Under the pieces are notes generated by a model. That model had not been told where the DNA came from. It saw only the letters and a list, made by a program, of their open reading frames with translations, and made no database searches. A stretch of DNA of 64,000 nucleotides from Phenylobacterium sp. (GTDB lineage: Bacteria > Pseudomonadota > Alphaproteobacteria > Caulobacterales > Caulobacteraceae). Location of the stretch: positions 186,001 to 250,000 of the forward strand of contig JADCAS010000011.1 of the NCBI GenBank assembly GCA_020401865.1, written 5' to 3'. Shown one piece after another: positions 28,326-36,776 of this stretch. Made by a program: the position numbers and the translations under genes. Numbering within the stretch: the stretch's first letter is position 1; each line of letters opens with the position of its first letter.

Positions 28326-28790
28326 TTGGCCCTTCCTGAACTTGGCGCAAAGCAGATCTGCCCCAACTGCCAGGCGAAATTCTACGACCTGAACCGTCGG
28401 CCGGCGCACTGCCCCAAGTGCGGCCACGACTTTGACCCTGACGAGGCCGTCCGCACCCGGCGCGTTCGCGCCCGCGCCGCCCCTGCGGGCCGCGATATCG
28501 AGGACGAGGCCGAAGATCAGGTCCTCGACACCGGCGTTGAGGCCGAGGAGGAGGAAGAGGACGAGGCTGTCACTCCGGAACTCGACGCCGCCGTGGACGA
28601 TCCGGTCCTGGTGGTCGACGACGAGGACGGCGAGGTCATCGCCCCGCCCGAGGACGACCTGGCCGCCTTCCAGGAGGAGGACGACCTGGACGACGAGGAC
28701 GCCGGCGTCCCCTTCCTCGAGGACGAGGAGGATGACTTCGATGACGCCGACCTCGACGGGCTGCCCGGCGAGGGCGGACCGGACGACTAG
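28326..28790 (+). CDS. FYDLN acidic zinc-ribbon protein (TIGR02300 family)
   Basis: A 154-residue protein of unknown role, widespread in alphaproteobacteria. The N-terminus has a zinc ribbon with two CxxC pairs ([13 protein letters not shown] and HCPKCGHDF), giving the family its FYDLN name. The rest is a long, very acidic, low-complexity tail rich in Glu and Asp. The TTG at 28326 fits the family start ([12 protein letters not shown]), with AGAGG upstream. No membrane segment. It diverges from aroA and precedes tRNA-Ala. Confidence 0.9.
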   Translation: MALPELGAKQICPNCQAKFYDLNRRPAHCPKCGHDFDPDEAVRTRRVRARAAPAGRDIEDEAEDQVLDTGVEAEEEEEDEAVTPELDAAVDDPVLVVDDEDGEVIAPPEDDLAAFQEEDDLDDEDAGVPFLEDEEDDFDDADLDGLPGEGGPDD

Positions 28791-28835
28791 GGTGCAGGCC
28801 GGTTCGGGCGGCGGCGATTTTTCCCCCTGGCGGGC

Positions 28836-28864
28836 TTGATCGCCGCGATCCGCCGGACTAGGTT
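28836..28864 (+). promoter_or_regulatory. Promoter of tRNA-Ala
   Basis: TTGATCG at 28836 and ACTAGGTT at 28857-28864 resemble the housekeeping consensus seen also upstream of sdhC and tRNA-Leu. The pair lies about 50 bases before the tRNA. Match by eye only. Confidence 0.5.
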
Positions 28865-28914
28865 CCGCGCCTTCCCGCACAGGCCTTTTGGCTGGGACGG
28901 GGACCCGAGACCTC

Positions 28915-28990
28915 GGGGCTATAGCTCAGTTGGTAGAGCGCTTGAATGGCATTCAAGAGGTCAGCGGTTCGACTCCGCTTAGCTCCACCA
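28915..28990 (+). tRNA. tRNA-Ala (anticodon GGC)
   Basis: A 76-base cloverleaf with encoded CCA. The acceptor stem GGGGCTA pairs with TAGCTCC (one G-T pair). The anticodon stem CTTGA/TCAAG holds the loop ATGGCAT with anticodon GGC at 28948-28950, and the T-arm has GGTTCGACTCC. It reads GCC/GCU alanine codons. A terminator follows at once. Confidence 0.98.
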
Positions 28991-28994
28991 TAAG

Positions 28995-29023
28995 CCCCCC
29001 GCCGCAAAACGGCGGGGGGTTTT
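28995..29023 (+). terminator. Rho-independent terminator of tRNA-Ala
   Basis: A 10-bp perfect GC stem (28995-29004 with 29010-29019), loop CAAAA, then TTTT. It begins 4 bases after the tRNA CCA end. Confidence 0.9.
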
Positions 29024-29055
29024 CCTGTTCTGGAAGGGTGCTGGGCGGTGAAGAC

Positions 29056-30324
29056 CTATGTTCCAGCGATGGGACCGGGATCTCCCAGCAGGCCTATCAG
29101 GGCGGGATCCGCCTCCAGCTCGCGCCAGTGCACGTGGGAGACGAAGCATCCGGCCTTTGGATGGCCCACGCCCGTAAAACCCACCTTGGCCGCCTGGCGC
29201 ATGGACCAGACCAGGTTCAGCACCTCGTCCCGCGCCCGATCCGGTGTCAGGTCCCAGGCCCCCGACCGGCGCGCCAAATACTCCTGGACCGTCAGGAGGA
29301 TCTCCTCGGAGGTGTTTTCGACAAGGTCGATCCCGTCCCGCTCGTACTCTTCGGCGGTATGCCTGACCTGCCGAAAGAGGATGTCCAGAAGACTGAACCT
29401 GCGCCCGTCCGCCCTTGAGACATTGGTCTTGAAAAGGACCAGCATCAGCGGGTCGGTCTCTTCATCATGAACCCACCTGCCGATGAAAGCGCCCGGCTCG
29501 TTGGTGATAATCGCATCCTTGCCCATGATCGCGGCCAGCGAATAGGGACCCGAGGTCTGCCCGATGTAGAGGCTGCAGTAGGCGATGAGGCAGGCGTCCT
29601 CCCCGTCCTGAAAAGTCCCCGAGCGCGCCAGGTCCAGGAAGTCCGCAGACGTGAGGTCCACCGGCGTCATCGAAGCGTCGCCGATGCGGACGACGAAGAA
29701 ACCCTTGGCGATCAGGAAGTTGATGGCCTCGACATAGTTGGAGATCGAGGCGTTCCTGAAGTCATGGTAGGCGGCGCGCAACCAGCCGGATTCGCGAACG
29801 TGCACGACAGCAATCGGCTTGTCGGCGGGGATTCCGTACTTGGCGAAGAGATCCGACCTGCGATCTTCGAAGTAGGAGGTCTTGATGAGGTTCGGAAGCG
29901 CGCCCGCATGCCCAACCGCATGCTGGTAGAAGATACCGTAGAGGAGACCATGGCCCTTGATCACGGTCTTGCCGAAAAAATCGATCTCGGGGATCTGGAA
30001 GGCGTCGATGTAGACGGCGAACATCTCTCCGCCGTCCAGGTCGGATGCCCTGCAGAGGGTGAATCCGGCCCTTGACAGGGTCTGCACGGCAAACTCCGAA
30101 CAGGGCGGGCTGCATAGGACCACCAGGATCCGTTCCGGTGGCACCCTGTACAGCCAGGAGACGAACACCGGATCCTGCCAGAGATGGCCGAATCGTCCGG
30201 CAATGTCGTGCAGGAAGATCAGGTCGAAGGTCTTGTTCTCCTGAGTCTCCAGGCGGCGGATAGCCCTTCGGAACGGACCAAACCTGTCCCGGAACTCCTG
30301 GAACATCTGCAGCATTGAATTCAT
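29056..30324 (-). CDS. Putative glycosyltransferase, TIGR04372-like
   Basis: A 422-residue protein that most resembles the TIGR04372 family of putative glycosyltransferases found in surface-polysaccharide or protein-glycosylation loci. Visible features are FDLIFLHDIAGRFGH near residue 34, PIAVVHVRESGWLRAAYHDFRNASI near residue 170, FVVRIGDASM near residue 215, and a donor-site-like stretch CSLYIGQTSGPYSLAAIMG near residue 262. No signal peptide or membrane helix. The ATG at 30324 is one of several choices; an upstream ATG at 30429 adds 35 unlikely residues. Base composition looks less GC-rich than its neighbours. Its substrate is unknown. Confidence 0.65.
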   Translation of the reverse strand: MNSMLQMFQEFRDRFGPFRRAIRRLETQENKTFDLIFLHDIAGRFGHLWQDPVFVSWLYRVPPERILVVLCSPPCSEFAVQTLSRAGFTLCRASDLDGGEMFAVYIDAFQIPEIDFFGKTVIKGHGLLYGIFYQHAVGHAGALPNLIKTSYFEDRRSDLFAKYGIPADKPIAVVHVRESGWLRAAYHDFRNASISNYVEAINFLIAKGFFVVRIGDASMTPVDLTSADFLDLARSGTFQDGEDACLIAYCSLYIGQTSGPYSLAAIMGKDAIITNEPGAFIGRWVHDEETDPLMLVLFKTNVSRADGRRFSLLDILFRQVRHTAEEYERDGIDLVENTSEEILLTVQEYLARRSGAWDLTPDRARDEVLNLVWSMRQAAKVGFTGVGHPKAGCFVSHVHWRELEADPALIGLLGDPGPIAGT

Positions 30325-30487
30325 GGGCTGTACCCGCCTGAGCCGGACCTTTCCCGATTGGAAAAGGCCAGACCCCGGCGATCCTGATTCGGCGGGGTGT
30401 CGGGGATGAAAGGCTATCCCTCGCCCCACGACCCGACAAGGTGAAGCGGGGCGCTCCCGCCCTTCCGCAAGCGATGGAAATCCGACA

Positions 30488-32122
30488 TCAGGCCGGCGGG
30501 CTCAGCTCCACGAGGCCCAGCTTGGCCAGCCAGAGAAGGGCGCGCAGTCTGGTGCGGCCGCCGCCGCCCGCCGCTACGAGCAGATCGCCGACCGTGCGGG
30601 GGCCGGCCTGGGCGAGCCGATGAACCTCGCGGACCAGGTCGGGCGGCATCCGGACCGGATCCAGAACGTAGGAGGTCATCCGCAGTCGCAGGAGATCCTC
30701 GAGCGCCGCCTCCCCTCCCGCCGGCGCGCTCACCGACCAGTCTCCCGCCAGGCGGCGCGTCGGGAAATGACCAAAGAGACGTGCGGGATCGGGTCTCAGC
30801 GGCCAGGCGGACGAAGAGGCTGAAGCCCCTGATCTCAGCCGGTTCAGTTCAGCCGCAAGGGCCCCATAGCGCATCAAGATGACGGGCCAGTCGTACTCTG
30901 CGAGGGCGCGGGCGCGACCCGAGGCCCCCATGCGGACGCGCAGGTCCGGGCTGTCCGCAAGCTCGCCGATCCGCTGGGCCAGGACTGGCAGATCTGCAGC
31001 CGTGGCCATGCTGTACTGGCCGATGAAGCGATCGTAGGTATCGATCTGCAGGGCATGGCGCAGGGCCAGATCGATGGCGGCGCCCTCCGGCGGGGTGGTG
31101 ACCGGGATCCTGAAACCGTCCTGACCGTCCCGCACCGTGTCACGATAGCCGTTCCAGTCCGAGACAAGAACTGGCAGGCCCGAGGCCATGGCCTCGACCG
31201 GCGTAATCCCGAAGGTCTCCTGGATGTTGTCCGAGATGGAAACGAAGACGTCGGCCGCGCACCAGGCCCGGCGATAGGCGACGGCGTCACCTCCCTCGGC
31301 ATGGAGGAATCGCACGGAGGGCGCCAGCGTCCGTTGGGCGTCGCGATAGGACTCGGCGATGGCCTCGTTGTGGAACTGCCCCGCCTCGATGCAGACAAGG
31401 CGCCGACCGTCGGCGGCGCGCTGAAGGGCCAGGTAGACCGGGGCGGGGTTCGCCTTGGCATGGAAGGACAGTCGGCCTGCAAACAGGAAGGCCACCTCGT
31501 CGGGCGCCAGGCCAAGGTCCTGTCGCGCCGTCGCGATCTCGGCCGCAGGGCGGGCCTGGGCGGCGACGTCGACCCCGAGGGGGATGACCGGAAGCTCGAT
31601 TTCCAGGAACCGGGTGGCGCCGTAGTGCTCGGCCAGCCAGGCCCGGCGTTCGGACATCAGAGTCCGGACAAGGGTGACCGCCGCCGTGGAGGTGCAGATC
31701 AGGGCGTCCCAGGGCTGGAAGGGCGCGCCGGCGAGGTCGCCCAGACTGTCCATGGCCCCCAGGGAGGACAGGGTATGGGTGACGCCGAACAGGCTGTAGG
31801 CTCCCGGTCCCTCCCGGTTCCGGTCATGCGCCAGGGCCACAGGGATGGGCCCCGGATGGTAGAGGGCCCCGGGGAAAGCCGGGGGTGGCGCCGTCGATCC
31901 CTGCTCGCGCCAGACCAGCCGGCCGGCGAAGCCCTCTCGCTTCAGCTGCTCCATCATCGCGCCCGATACGCCCCGGCCAAAGCCATAGACATCGACATCG
32001 GACCATTCTCGGGCGATCGCGCGAAACAGGGACTTGCCGACGGCCTGCCGGCCCATCAGCTTGGCGTCTGTCGAATAGCCGTCTCCCACATAGTGGATGG
32101 CGAAGGGCATGGGTGCTGTCAT
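30488..32122 (-). CDS. Family 4-type (GT-B) glycosyltransferase
   Basis: A 544-residue retaining glycosyltransferase with the GT-B fold. The donor domain shows FLFAGRLSFHAKANP near residue 210, then FVSISDNIQETFGITPVEAMASGLPV near residue 290, with the E-x7-E motif that binds the nucleotide sugar. The last 120 or so residues form a basic, helical extension with no family that I recognise. The ATG at 32122 was chosen because the open frame further upstream has no homologous character. Same strand as the TIGR04372-like gene, 163 bp away; both probably build a surface glycan. Confidence 0.85.
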   Translation of the reverse strand: MTAPMPFAIHYVGDGYSTDAKLMGRQAVGKSLFRAIAREWSDVDVYGFGRGVSGAMMEQLKREGFAGRLVWREQGSTAPPPAFPGALYHPGPIPVALAHDRNREGPGAYSLFGVTHTLSSLGAMDSLGDLAGAPFQPWDALICTSTAAVTLVRTLMSERRAWLAEHYGATRFLEIELPVIPLGVDVAAQARPAAEIATARQDLGLAPDEVAFLFAGRLSFHAKANPAPVYLALQRAADGRRLVCIEAGQFHNEAIAESYRDAQRTLAPSVRFLHAEGGDAVAYRRAWCAADVFVSISDNIQETFGITPVEAMASGLPVLVSDWNGYRDTVRDGQDGFRIPVTTPPEGAAIDLALRHALQIDTYDRFIGQYSMATAADLPVLAQRIGELADSPDLRVRMGASGRARALAEYDWPVILMRYGALAAELNRLRSGASASSSAWPLRPDPARLFGHFPTRRLAGDWSVSAPAGGEAALEDLLRLRMTSYVLDPVRMPPDLVREVHRLAQAGPRTVGDLLVAAGGGGRTRLRALLWLAKLGLVELSPPA

Positions 32123-32185
32123 GTCGCCTTGGTGCGACGTCGCGGGGCGGGGCGCAAGCCCGACGCAACCTTCCGGCCGCGCATA

Positions 32186-32213
32186 TTGAAAGCCCGGCGC
32201 GGACGCGCCACAT
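32186..32213 (+). promoter_or_regulatory. Possible heat-shock (sigma-32) promoter of hsp20
   Basis: TTGAAA (32186-32191) and CGCCACAT (32206-32213), 14 bases apart, are close to the sigma-32 pattern CTTGAAA / CCCCATNT. It lies about 70 bases before a small heat-shock gene, which fits, but the -10 match is partial. Confidence 0.4.
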
Positions 32214-32281
32214 GAGGGCGGAGGTGGTGCGGGCCGGAACCGGACGGATCGCCTCAGAGTCGCTTCACCCCAAGGACTCCC

Positions 32282-32698
32282 ATGAACCGGAACCTGCTTT
32301 TCGACAGCCCCTTTCTCCTCGGCTTCGAGCATACGCGCAGCCAGATCGAGCGCGCCGCCAAGGCGGCGGCGGAGGGCTATCCGCCTTACAATGTCGAGGA
32401 TCTCGGGGGCGGCGCCCTCAGGATCACTCTCGCGGTTGCGGGCTTCACGCCAGAGACCCTGCAGATCACCCTTGAAGATCGACAGCTGACCATCGCCGGC
32501 CGCCGGGATGAGGGGGGTAAGGGCGACGCCTTCCTGCACAGGGGCATCGCCTCCCGGAGCTTCATCCGCAGCTTCGTCCTGGCCGACGGCGTCGAGGTGG
32601 ACAGGGCGCTGCTGGAACACGGGCTCCTGCACGTAGACCTCAGCCGTCCCGAACCCGAGCGTCAGGTCCGGCGCATACCCATCCAATCGGCCGGCTGA
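32282..32698 (+). CDS. Small heat-shock protein, Hsp20/IbpA type
   Basis: A 138-residue alpha-crystallin chaperone that holds unfolding proteins. The N-terminus FDSPFLLGFEHTRSQIERAA is typical of IbpA-like proteins of this group. The crystallin core includes YNVEDLGGGALRITLAVAGF, LTIAGRRDEG, and a C-terminal GLLHVDLSRPEPE. AAGGA precedes the ATG. The DUF1150 gene follows after 23 bp, a common pairing in this order of bacteria. Confidence 0.94.
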   Translation: MNRNLLFDSPFLLGFEHTRSQIERAAKAAAEGYPPYNVEDLGGGALRITLAVAGFTPETLQITLEDRQLTIAGRRDEGGKGDAFLHRGIASRSFIRSFVLADGVEVDRALLEHGLLHVDLSRPEPERQVRRIPIQSAG

Positions 32699-32721
32699 AA
32701 GCGGCCAGAGGAGACACCTTC

Positions 32722-33000
32722 ATGACACCCGAACCCAAGATTCCCCTGATCCAGGCCCTCACCCCGGAGGCCTTCGCCGCCCTGGGCGCCCCCAACGTGG
32801 TCTATGTCCGGCCCGTCCGGGCTGCGGAGATCCTCGCCAGTACGCCGACAGGCCGCATCGAAGGCATCGAACTGGAGCCCGACCAGGTGCTCTATGCCGT
32901 ACACCGGGCCGATGGCGAGCGCCTGGCCGTTCTGGGCGACCGGGACTCCGCCATGGCCGCCGCTGTGGCGCACGAACTGGCGCCCGTCTCGGTCCACTGA
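32722..33000 (+). CDS. DUF1150 family protein
   Basis: A 92-residue soluble protein of unknown function; DUF1150 members are found almost only in alphaproteobacteria and often beside hsp20. Family features are ALTPEAFAALGAPNVVYVRPV near residue 14 and LYAVHRADGERLAVLGDRDSA near residue 57. GAGGAG lies upstream of the ATG. Same direction as hsp20 and probably co-transcribed, which suggests a stress role. Confidence 0.9.
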   Translation: MTPEPKIPLIQALTPEAFAALGAPNVVYVRPVRAAEILASTPTGRIEGIELEPDQVLYAVHRADGERLAVLGDRDSAMAAAVAHELAPVSVH

Positions 33001-33009
33001 CCCCGGACC

Positions 33010-33483
33010 TCAGGCCGCCGCGGCCTCCCCCTGGGCAAGCAGGAACCGCACCGCATCCGCGTCGGCGGCCTGCCTGAGCTGGTCCCGGAGGTCTTCGCGC
33101 CGGAGCAGGCGCGAAATCCTGGCCAGGGCCCGCAGATGTTCAACGCCGGAATCCGCAGGCGACAGCAGGGCGAAGAATAGGTCCACCGGAAGGCCGTCAA
33201 TGGCGTCGAACGCAATCGGCTGCTCGAGGCGCACGACGACCACCCGGCTGTTTTCCAGTCCACGGACGCGCGCATGAGGGGCGGCGACGCCACGGCCCAG
33301 GCCAGTGGAGCCCGCCTGTTCCCGCTCCAGGAGTCCTGCAAGGACCAAGGCGGGGTCGAGACCGAAGTTCTGGGCGGCTTTGTCGGCGATGAGGTTCATG
33401 ACCTGGCGGGCCGTACGGGCGCCGAACCCGACAGCCACGGCGCTAGGCCCGATCAGATCGGCAATGGAAAGGCGGTCCTGCAA
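33010..33483 (-). CDS. ptsN: PTS IIA-like nitrogen-regulatory protein PtsN
   Basis: A 157-residue EIIA(Ntr) protein, last phosphate acceptor of the nitrogen-linked phosphotransfer chain; it controls potassium uptake, stringent response and carbon storage in alphaproteobacteria. The phosphorylated histidine is in GVAAPHARV (near residue 66). It follows rpoN and hpf on the same strand, a deeply conserved arrangement, and converges with DUF1150 with 9 bp between. Confidence 0.95.
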   Translation of the reverse strand: MQDRLSIADLIGPSAVAVGFGARTARQVMNLIADKAAQNFGLDPALVLAGLLEREQAGSTGLGRGVAAPHARVRGLENSRVVVVRLEQPIAFDAIDGLPVDLFFALLSPADSGVEHLRALARISRLLRREDLRDQLRQAADADAVRFLLAQGEAAAA

Positions 33484-33538
33484 CGCTGACTCACTGACGG
33501 AAAGGTCTCCTCCCCGTCACAGCGACGAAGGGGAACGT

Positions 33539-34177
33539 TCAGCCCGGGCCGCCGCCGAAGCCCCCCTTACGGGGAGTGGACGTACGCTCGGGATCAATCC
33601 AGCCGATGTTACCGTCCGGCCGCCGGTACACGACGGACAATCCGTCGTGTGCGGCGTTCCTGAACACGATTGTCTGTGAGTCCGTCAAGTCCAGTTCCAG
33701 AACCGCCTGAGAAACAGTCATCGAGCGGACGGGCGTCTCGGTTTCCGCGATGACCAGAGCGGCAGGGGGATTTGGGTCGTCGGCGGGGTCCAGTTCTTCG
33801 TCCCACGCCTCCTCGGCGGCGTCGTCAGGCGAGCGCAGCACGAAGTAGGCCGCGGTTTCGGCCTGTCTCGCCGCTGATGCCTGCGCGTGGCTCTTGAGCC
33901 TCTGCTTGTAGCGGCGGACCCGGCTCTCGATCTTATGGAGGGCGGCGCTGAAGGCGGCGTGGGCGTCCGGCGCCAGAGCGTGGCTCTCCAGAGGCTGGCC
34001 GGACGCCAGCAGAACGGAACAATCCACTCGGAAGGCGTGGCCCTCCCGACTGACGACGACATCGGCGGAACCCCCACGGTCGAAGACTCTGCCGATGGAC
34101 TGATTGATTTCGTCGACGACCCGCTCCCGCAGGGCCGATCCGACGTCGACATGCTTGCCGGTGACCTGGACTTTCAT
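33539..34177 (-). CDS. hpf: Ribosome hibernation promoting factor, long form
   Basis: A 212-residue factor that silences ribosomes in stationary phase. The N-terminal RaiA-like domain begins MKVQVTGKHVDVGSALRERV, and the C-terminal dimerisation domain is recognisable from VRSMTVSQAVLELDLTDSQ and GNIGWIDPE, so this is the long form that can dimerise 70S ribosomes on its own. It lies between rpoN and ptsN. Confidence 0.95.
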   Translation of the reverse strand: MKVQVTGKHVDVGSALRERVVDEINQSIGRVFDRGGSADVVVSREGHAFRVDCSVLLASGQPLESHALAPDAHAAFSAALHKIESRVRRYKQRLKSHAQASAARQAETAAYFVLRSPDDAAEEAWDEELDPADDPNPPAALVIAETETPVRSMTVSQAVLELDLTDSQTIVFRNAAHDGLSVVYRRPDGNIGWIDPERTSTPRKGGFGGGPG

Positions 34178-34219
34178 GTTCTCAGAACACGCGCGCAGAC
34201 CTGGGAAGTCAACTCCGGG

Positions 34220-35719
34220 TCAACCCGCTACCGCCATGAGCCGCCGACGCTCCGTGGAGGAGGGAATGCGCATGGCCTCGCGGTACTTGGCGACAGTGCG
34301 GCGGGCGATGTCCACGCCGGAGTCCTTGAGGATTTCGACAATCCGGTCGTCTGAGTGGACGTCGTGCCCCGGGCGTTCGGCCTCGATCAGCTGACGAATT
34401 CTGTGCCGGACGCTCTCCGCAGAGTGCGCTTCCCCGCCGTGCGTCGCGGCGATGGCTGCGGTGAAGAAGAACTTCAGCTCGAAGACCCCCCGGGGCGTGG
34501 AGATGTACTTGTTGGAGGTGACTCGGCTGACAGTGGACTCATGCATGCCGATGGCGTCGGCGATGGTGCGAAGGTTAAGCGGCCGCAGGTGGCTGACTCC
34601 GAAGGCGAGGAAACCGTCCTGCTGGCGGACGACCTCCGAAGCGACCTTCAGTATGGTCCGGGCTCTCTGGTCCAGGCACCGTACGAGCCAGTTGGCCTGC
34701 GAGTAGCAGTCGGCGACAAAAATCTTCTCGGCTTCAGTGCGCGCACCGGCGGAGACACGGGCGAAGTAGCGACGATCGACAAGCAGCCGGGGCAGGGTGT
34801 CGCTGTTCAGCTCTATGTTCCAGAGGCCTCCGGAGCCTTCCCGGACGATAACATCCGGGGTCACAGGTGATAACGGCTCCCCGCCGAAGGCGATCCCTGG
34901 CCTGGGCGTCAAGGCCCGGATCTCGGAGATCATATCCCTCAGGTCCTCGTCATCGACGCCACAGACTCGCCGGAGGGCGGCCAGATCCCGGCGGGCAAGG
35001 AGATCCAGGTGATCAAGGAGAGCGATCATCGCCGGGTCGCAACGGTTGCGCTCCTTGAGCTGGAGGTAGAGGCACTCCCTGAGGTCCCGGGCGAAGACGC
35101 CGGTGGGCTCAAACCCCTGCAGGACGCCGAGGACAGAGTCCAGGAAGGGTGGATCGCAGGCCAGGCGCTCGGCGGTCTCTTCCATGTCGCAGCGCAGGTA
35201 GCCGGACTCATCCACCGAATCGATCAGGACGAGGGCCGCAGCCTGGCGGGCGCCCTCAAGACCCGCCATCGCGAGCTGTTCCGCCAGGTGCTCCCGAAGG
35301 GTCCTGGCCTCAGGGAGGCGCTGTGAGAGGTCCTCATCGCCCTCGAAGCCGGACCCACCCGAGCCGACCCGACTCCAGTCGACGGCGCCGCCAGCCTCCT
35401 CTCCTAGCGAAAGGTCGCCGGTGGCCCGCTCTCCGGGAGAGGCCTCCGCCTCAAGGCTGATGTCGAGGTCGGGACCGGCGCCGGATTCCGGGATACGGTC
35501 CGCAGCGAAGACCTCCTCATTGCGGGGATCGGGGTCCGCGGCGTCGACCTCCGGGTCCACGTCCTCACGAACGAGGAGGGGATTGCGTTCGAGCTCCGTC
35601 TCGACATAGGCCTCGAGCTCGACATGGGTCAGCTGCAGAAGCTTGATCGCCTGCTGCAGCTGGGGCGTGATGACCAGCCCCTGTCCCTGACGAACCTCAA
35701 GACGCGCGCCGAGCGCCAC
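34220..35719 (-). CDS. rpoN: RNA polymerase sigma-54 factor
   Basis: A 499-residue sigma-54. Region I is glutamine/leucine-rich (LVITPQLQQAIKLLQLTHVE, near residue 16). An acidic region II follows (DVDPEVDAADPDPRNEE), then the core-binding domain, a helix-turn-helix (SRVTSNKYISTPRGVFELKF near residue 395) and the RpoN box ARRTVAKYRE near residue 475. The GTG start at 35719 is preceded by GGAGGCGGGA. Downstream hpf and ptsN complete the usual trio. Upstream the expected lptB is displaced by two extra genes. Confidence 0.97.
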   Translation of the reverse strand: MALGARLEVRQGQGLVITPQLQQAIKLLQLTHVELEAYVETELERNPLLVREDVDPEVDAADPDPRNEEVFAADRIPESGAGPDLDISLEAEASPGERATGDLSLGEEAGGAVDWSRVGSGGSGFEGDEDLSQRLPEARTLREHLAEQLAMAGLEGARQAAALVLIDSVDESGYLRCDMEETAERLACDPPFLDSVLGVLQGFEPTGVFARDLRECLYLQLKERNRCDPAMIALLDHLDLLARRDLAALRRVCGVDDEDLRDMISEIRALTPRPGIAFGGEPLSPVTPDVIVREGSGGLWNIELNSDTLPRLLVDRRYFARVSAGARTEAEKIFVADCYSQANWLVRCLDQRARTILKVASEVVRQQDGFLAFGVSHLRPLNLRTIADAIGMHESTVSRVTSNKYISTPRGVFELKFFFTAAIAATHGGEAHSAESVRHRIRQLIEAERPGHDVHSDDRIVEILKDSGVDIARRTVAKYREAMRIPSSTERRRLMAVAG

Positions 35720-35788
35720 TCCCGCCTCCTTGGCCTGCTTCTTGCTTGCAGATTAGGGCAGGATGGCAACTGTTTGGTTAACGGTCGA

Positions 35789-36769
35789 TCACTTTTCCGG
35801 GGTTCGCGTTGGCGGAAGGGACTCGATGAAGGACCGGACGTCGGCGGCGGAGCGATCCGGGATCTGCTCCATCGGCACGTGCCCGGCCTCGGGATAGATG
35901 ACGAGCCGGGCGCCAGGGATCAGCTCAGCAAGCCGGCGCCCCACAGCCGGAGGCACGACCACGTCCTTCTCCCCATGCATGACCAGGGTCGGGGTGGTTA
36001 CGCCCTTCACCGCGTCTGGGGAGGCGTTGGGAGGTCCCCGACGGCCAGCCAGGATCATTTCGCGGCGTCCCGGCGCAAGGGCCAGATCGACATACCGGTC
36101 CACGAGGGCCCGCGTGACAAGCCCCTCGTCGACGTAGGCCTTCTTCAGCCCGGGCTCGGCAAGGGGGCGAGGGTTGAGTGAGCGCAGGGCGGCCCGACCC
36201 ACGGGATTGGCCATGACCTGGAAGATGGCGGGCGGTCCCTCGCGAGGCGGGGAGCCTTCTGGCTCCGGGGGACGGGGTCCGACAGAAGCCACCAGGATGA
36301 GCCCCCGAAGCCGGTCGGGATGGCTCAGGGCGAAGTTCCAGGAGGCGCCTCCGCCCATGGAGTTACCCGCAAGGACGAAGGGCTCGAGCCCCAGTTGGCG
36401 GGTGAGCTGGTCGATGACCTCGACCTGGCCGGCCGTGGACATCTGGTAGCCGGGAGGCGTGACGGTCAGACCGTGCGCGGGAAGATCCAGGGTCACCACC
36501 CGGTAGGTGTCTCCCAGGCGCGCGACCCAGGGCTCCCAGGTGTCGAGGTTGGCGGCGAAGCCGTGAACCAGGACCAGGGGCGGACCATCGGCGCGGCCCT
36601 GGTCCCGGTAGTGGACGGTGACCCCGTCCGGAAGGGTGACGAACTTCGAGGTCGGGTTGGCGTACTTGGCCTTCAAGGTCTCATAGGGGATGTCGCGGGC
36701 GCATCCGGCGAGGGTCGCCGCCATGAGGGCGACCGCCAGGATGGCGAGGGGTTTCAGGGCCATTGGCAT
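35789..36769 (-). CDS. Alpha/beta-hydrolase lipoprotein
   Basis: A 326-residue alpha/beta hydrolase with a lipoprotein signal: LAILAVALMAATLAGCAR places the lipidated Cys at about residue 23. The fold shows LVLVHGFAANLDTWEPW (oxyanion region, near residue 67), the nucleophile elbow LAGNSMGGGASW (Ser near residue 137), an Asp in MHGEKDVVVP and the catalytic His in EAGHVPMEQIPD near the end. The substrate is not predictable. It starts 7 bases after the sulfatase gene, so the two are likely one transcript and may act on the same compound. Confidence 0.87.
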   Translation of the reverse strand: MPMALKPLAILAVALMAATLAGCARDIPYETLKAKYANPTSKFVTLPDGVTVHYRDQGRADGPPLVLVHGFAANLDTWEPWVARLGDTYRVVTLDLPAHGLTVTPPGYQMSTAGQVEVIDQLTRQLGLEPFVLAGNSMGGGASWNFALSHPDRLRGLILVASVGPRPPEPEGSPPREGPPAIFQVMANPVGRAALRSLNPRPLAEPGLKKAYVDEGLVTRALVDRYVDLALAPGRREMILAGRRGPPNASPDAVKGVTTPTLVMHGEKDVVVPPAVGRRLAELIPGARLVIYPEAGHVPMEQIPDRSAADVRSFIESLPPTRTPEK

Positions 36770-36776
36770 CTCCTAA

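Noticed and set aside
30488..32686. 732-codon version of the GT-B glycosyltransferase
   Set aside because: The first 188 codons run antisense to hsp20 and lack domain character; the ATG at 32122 starts the recognisable protein.
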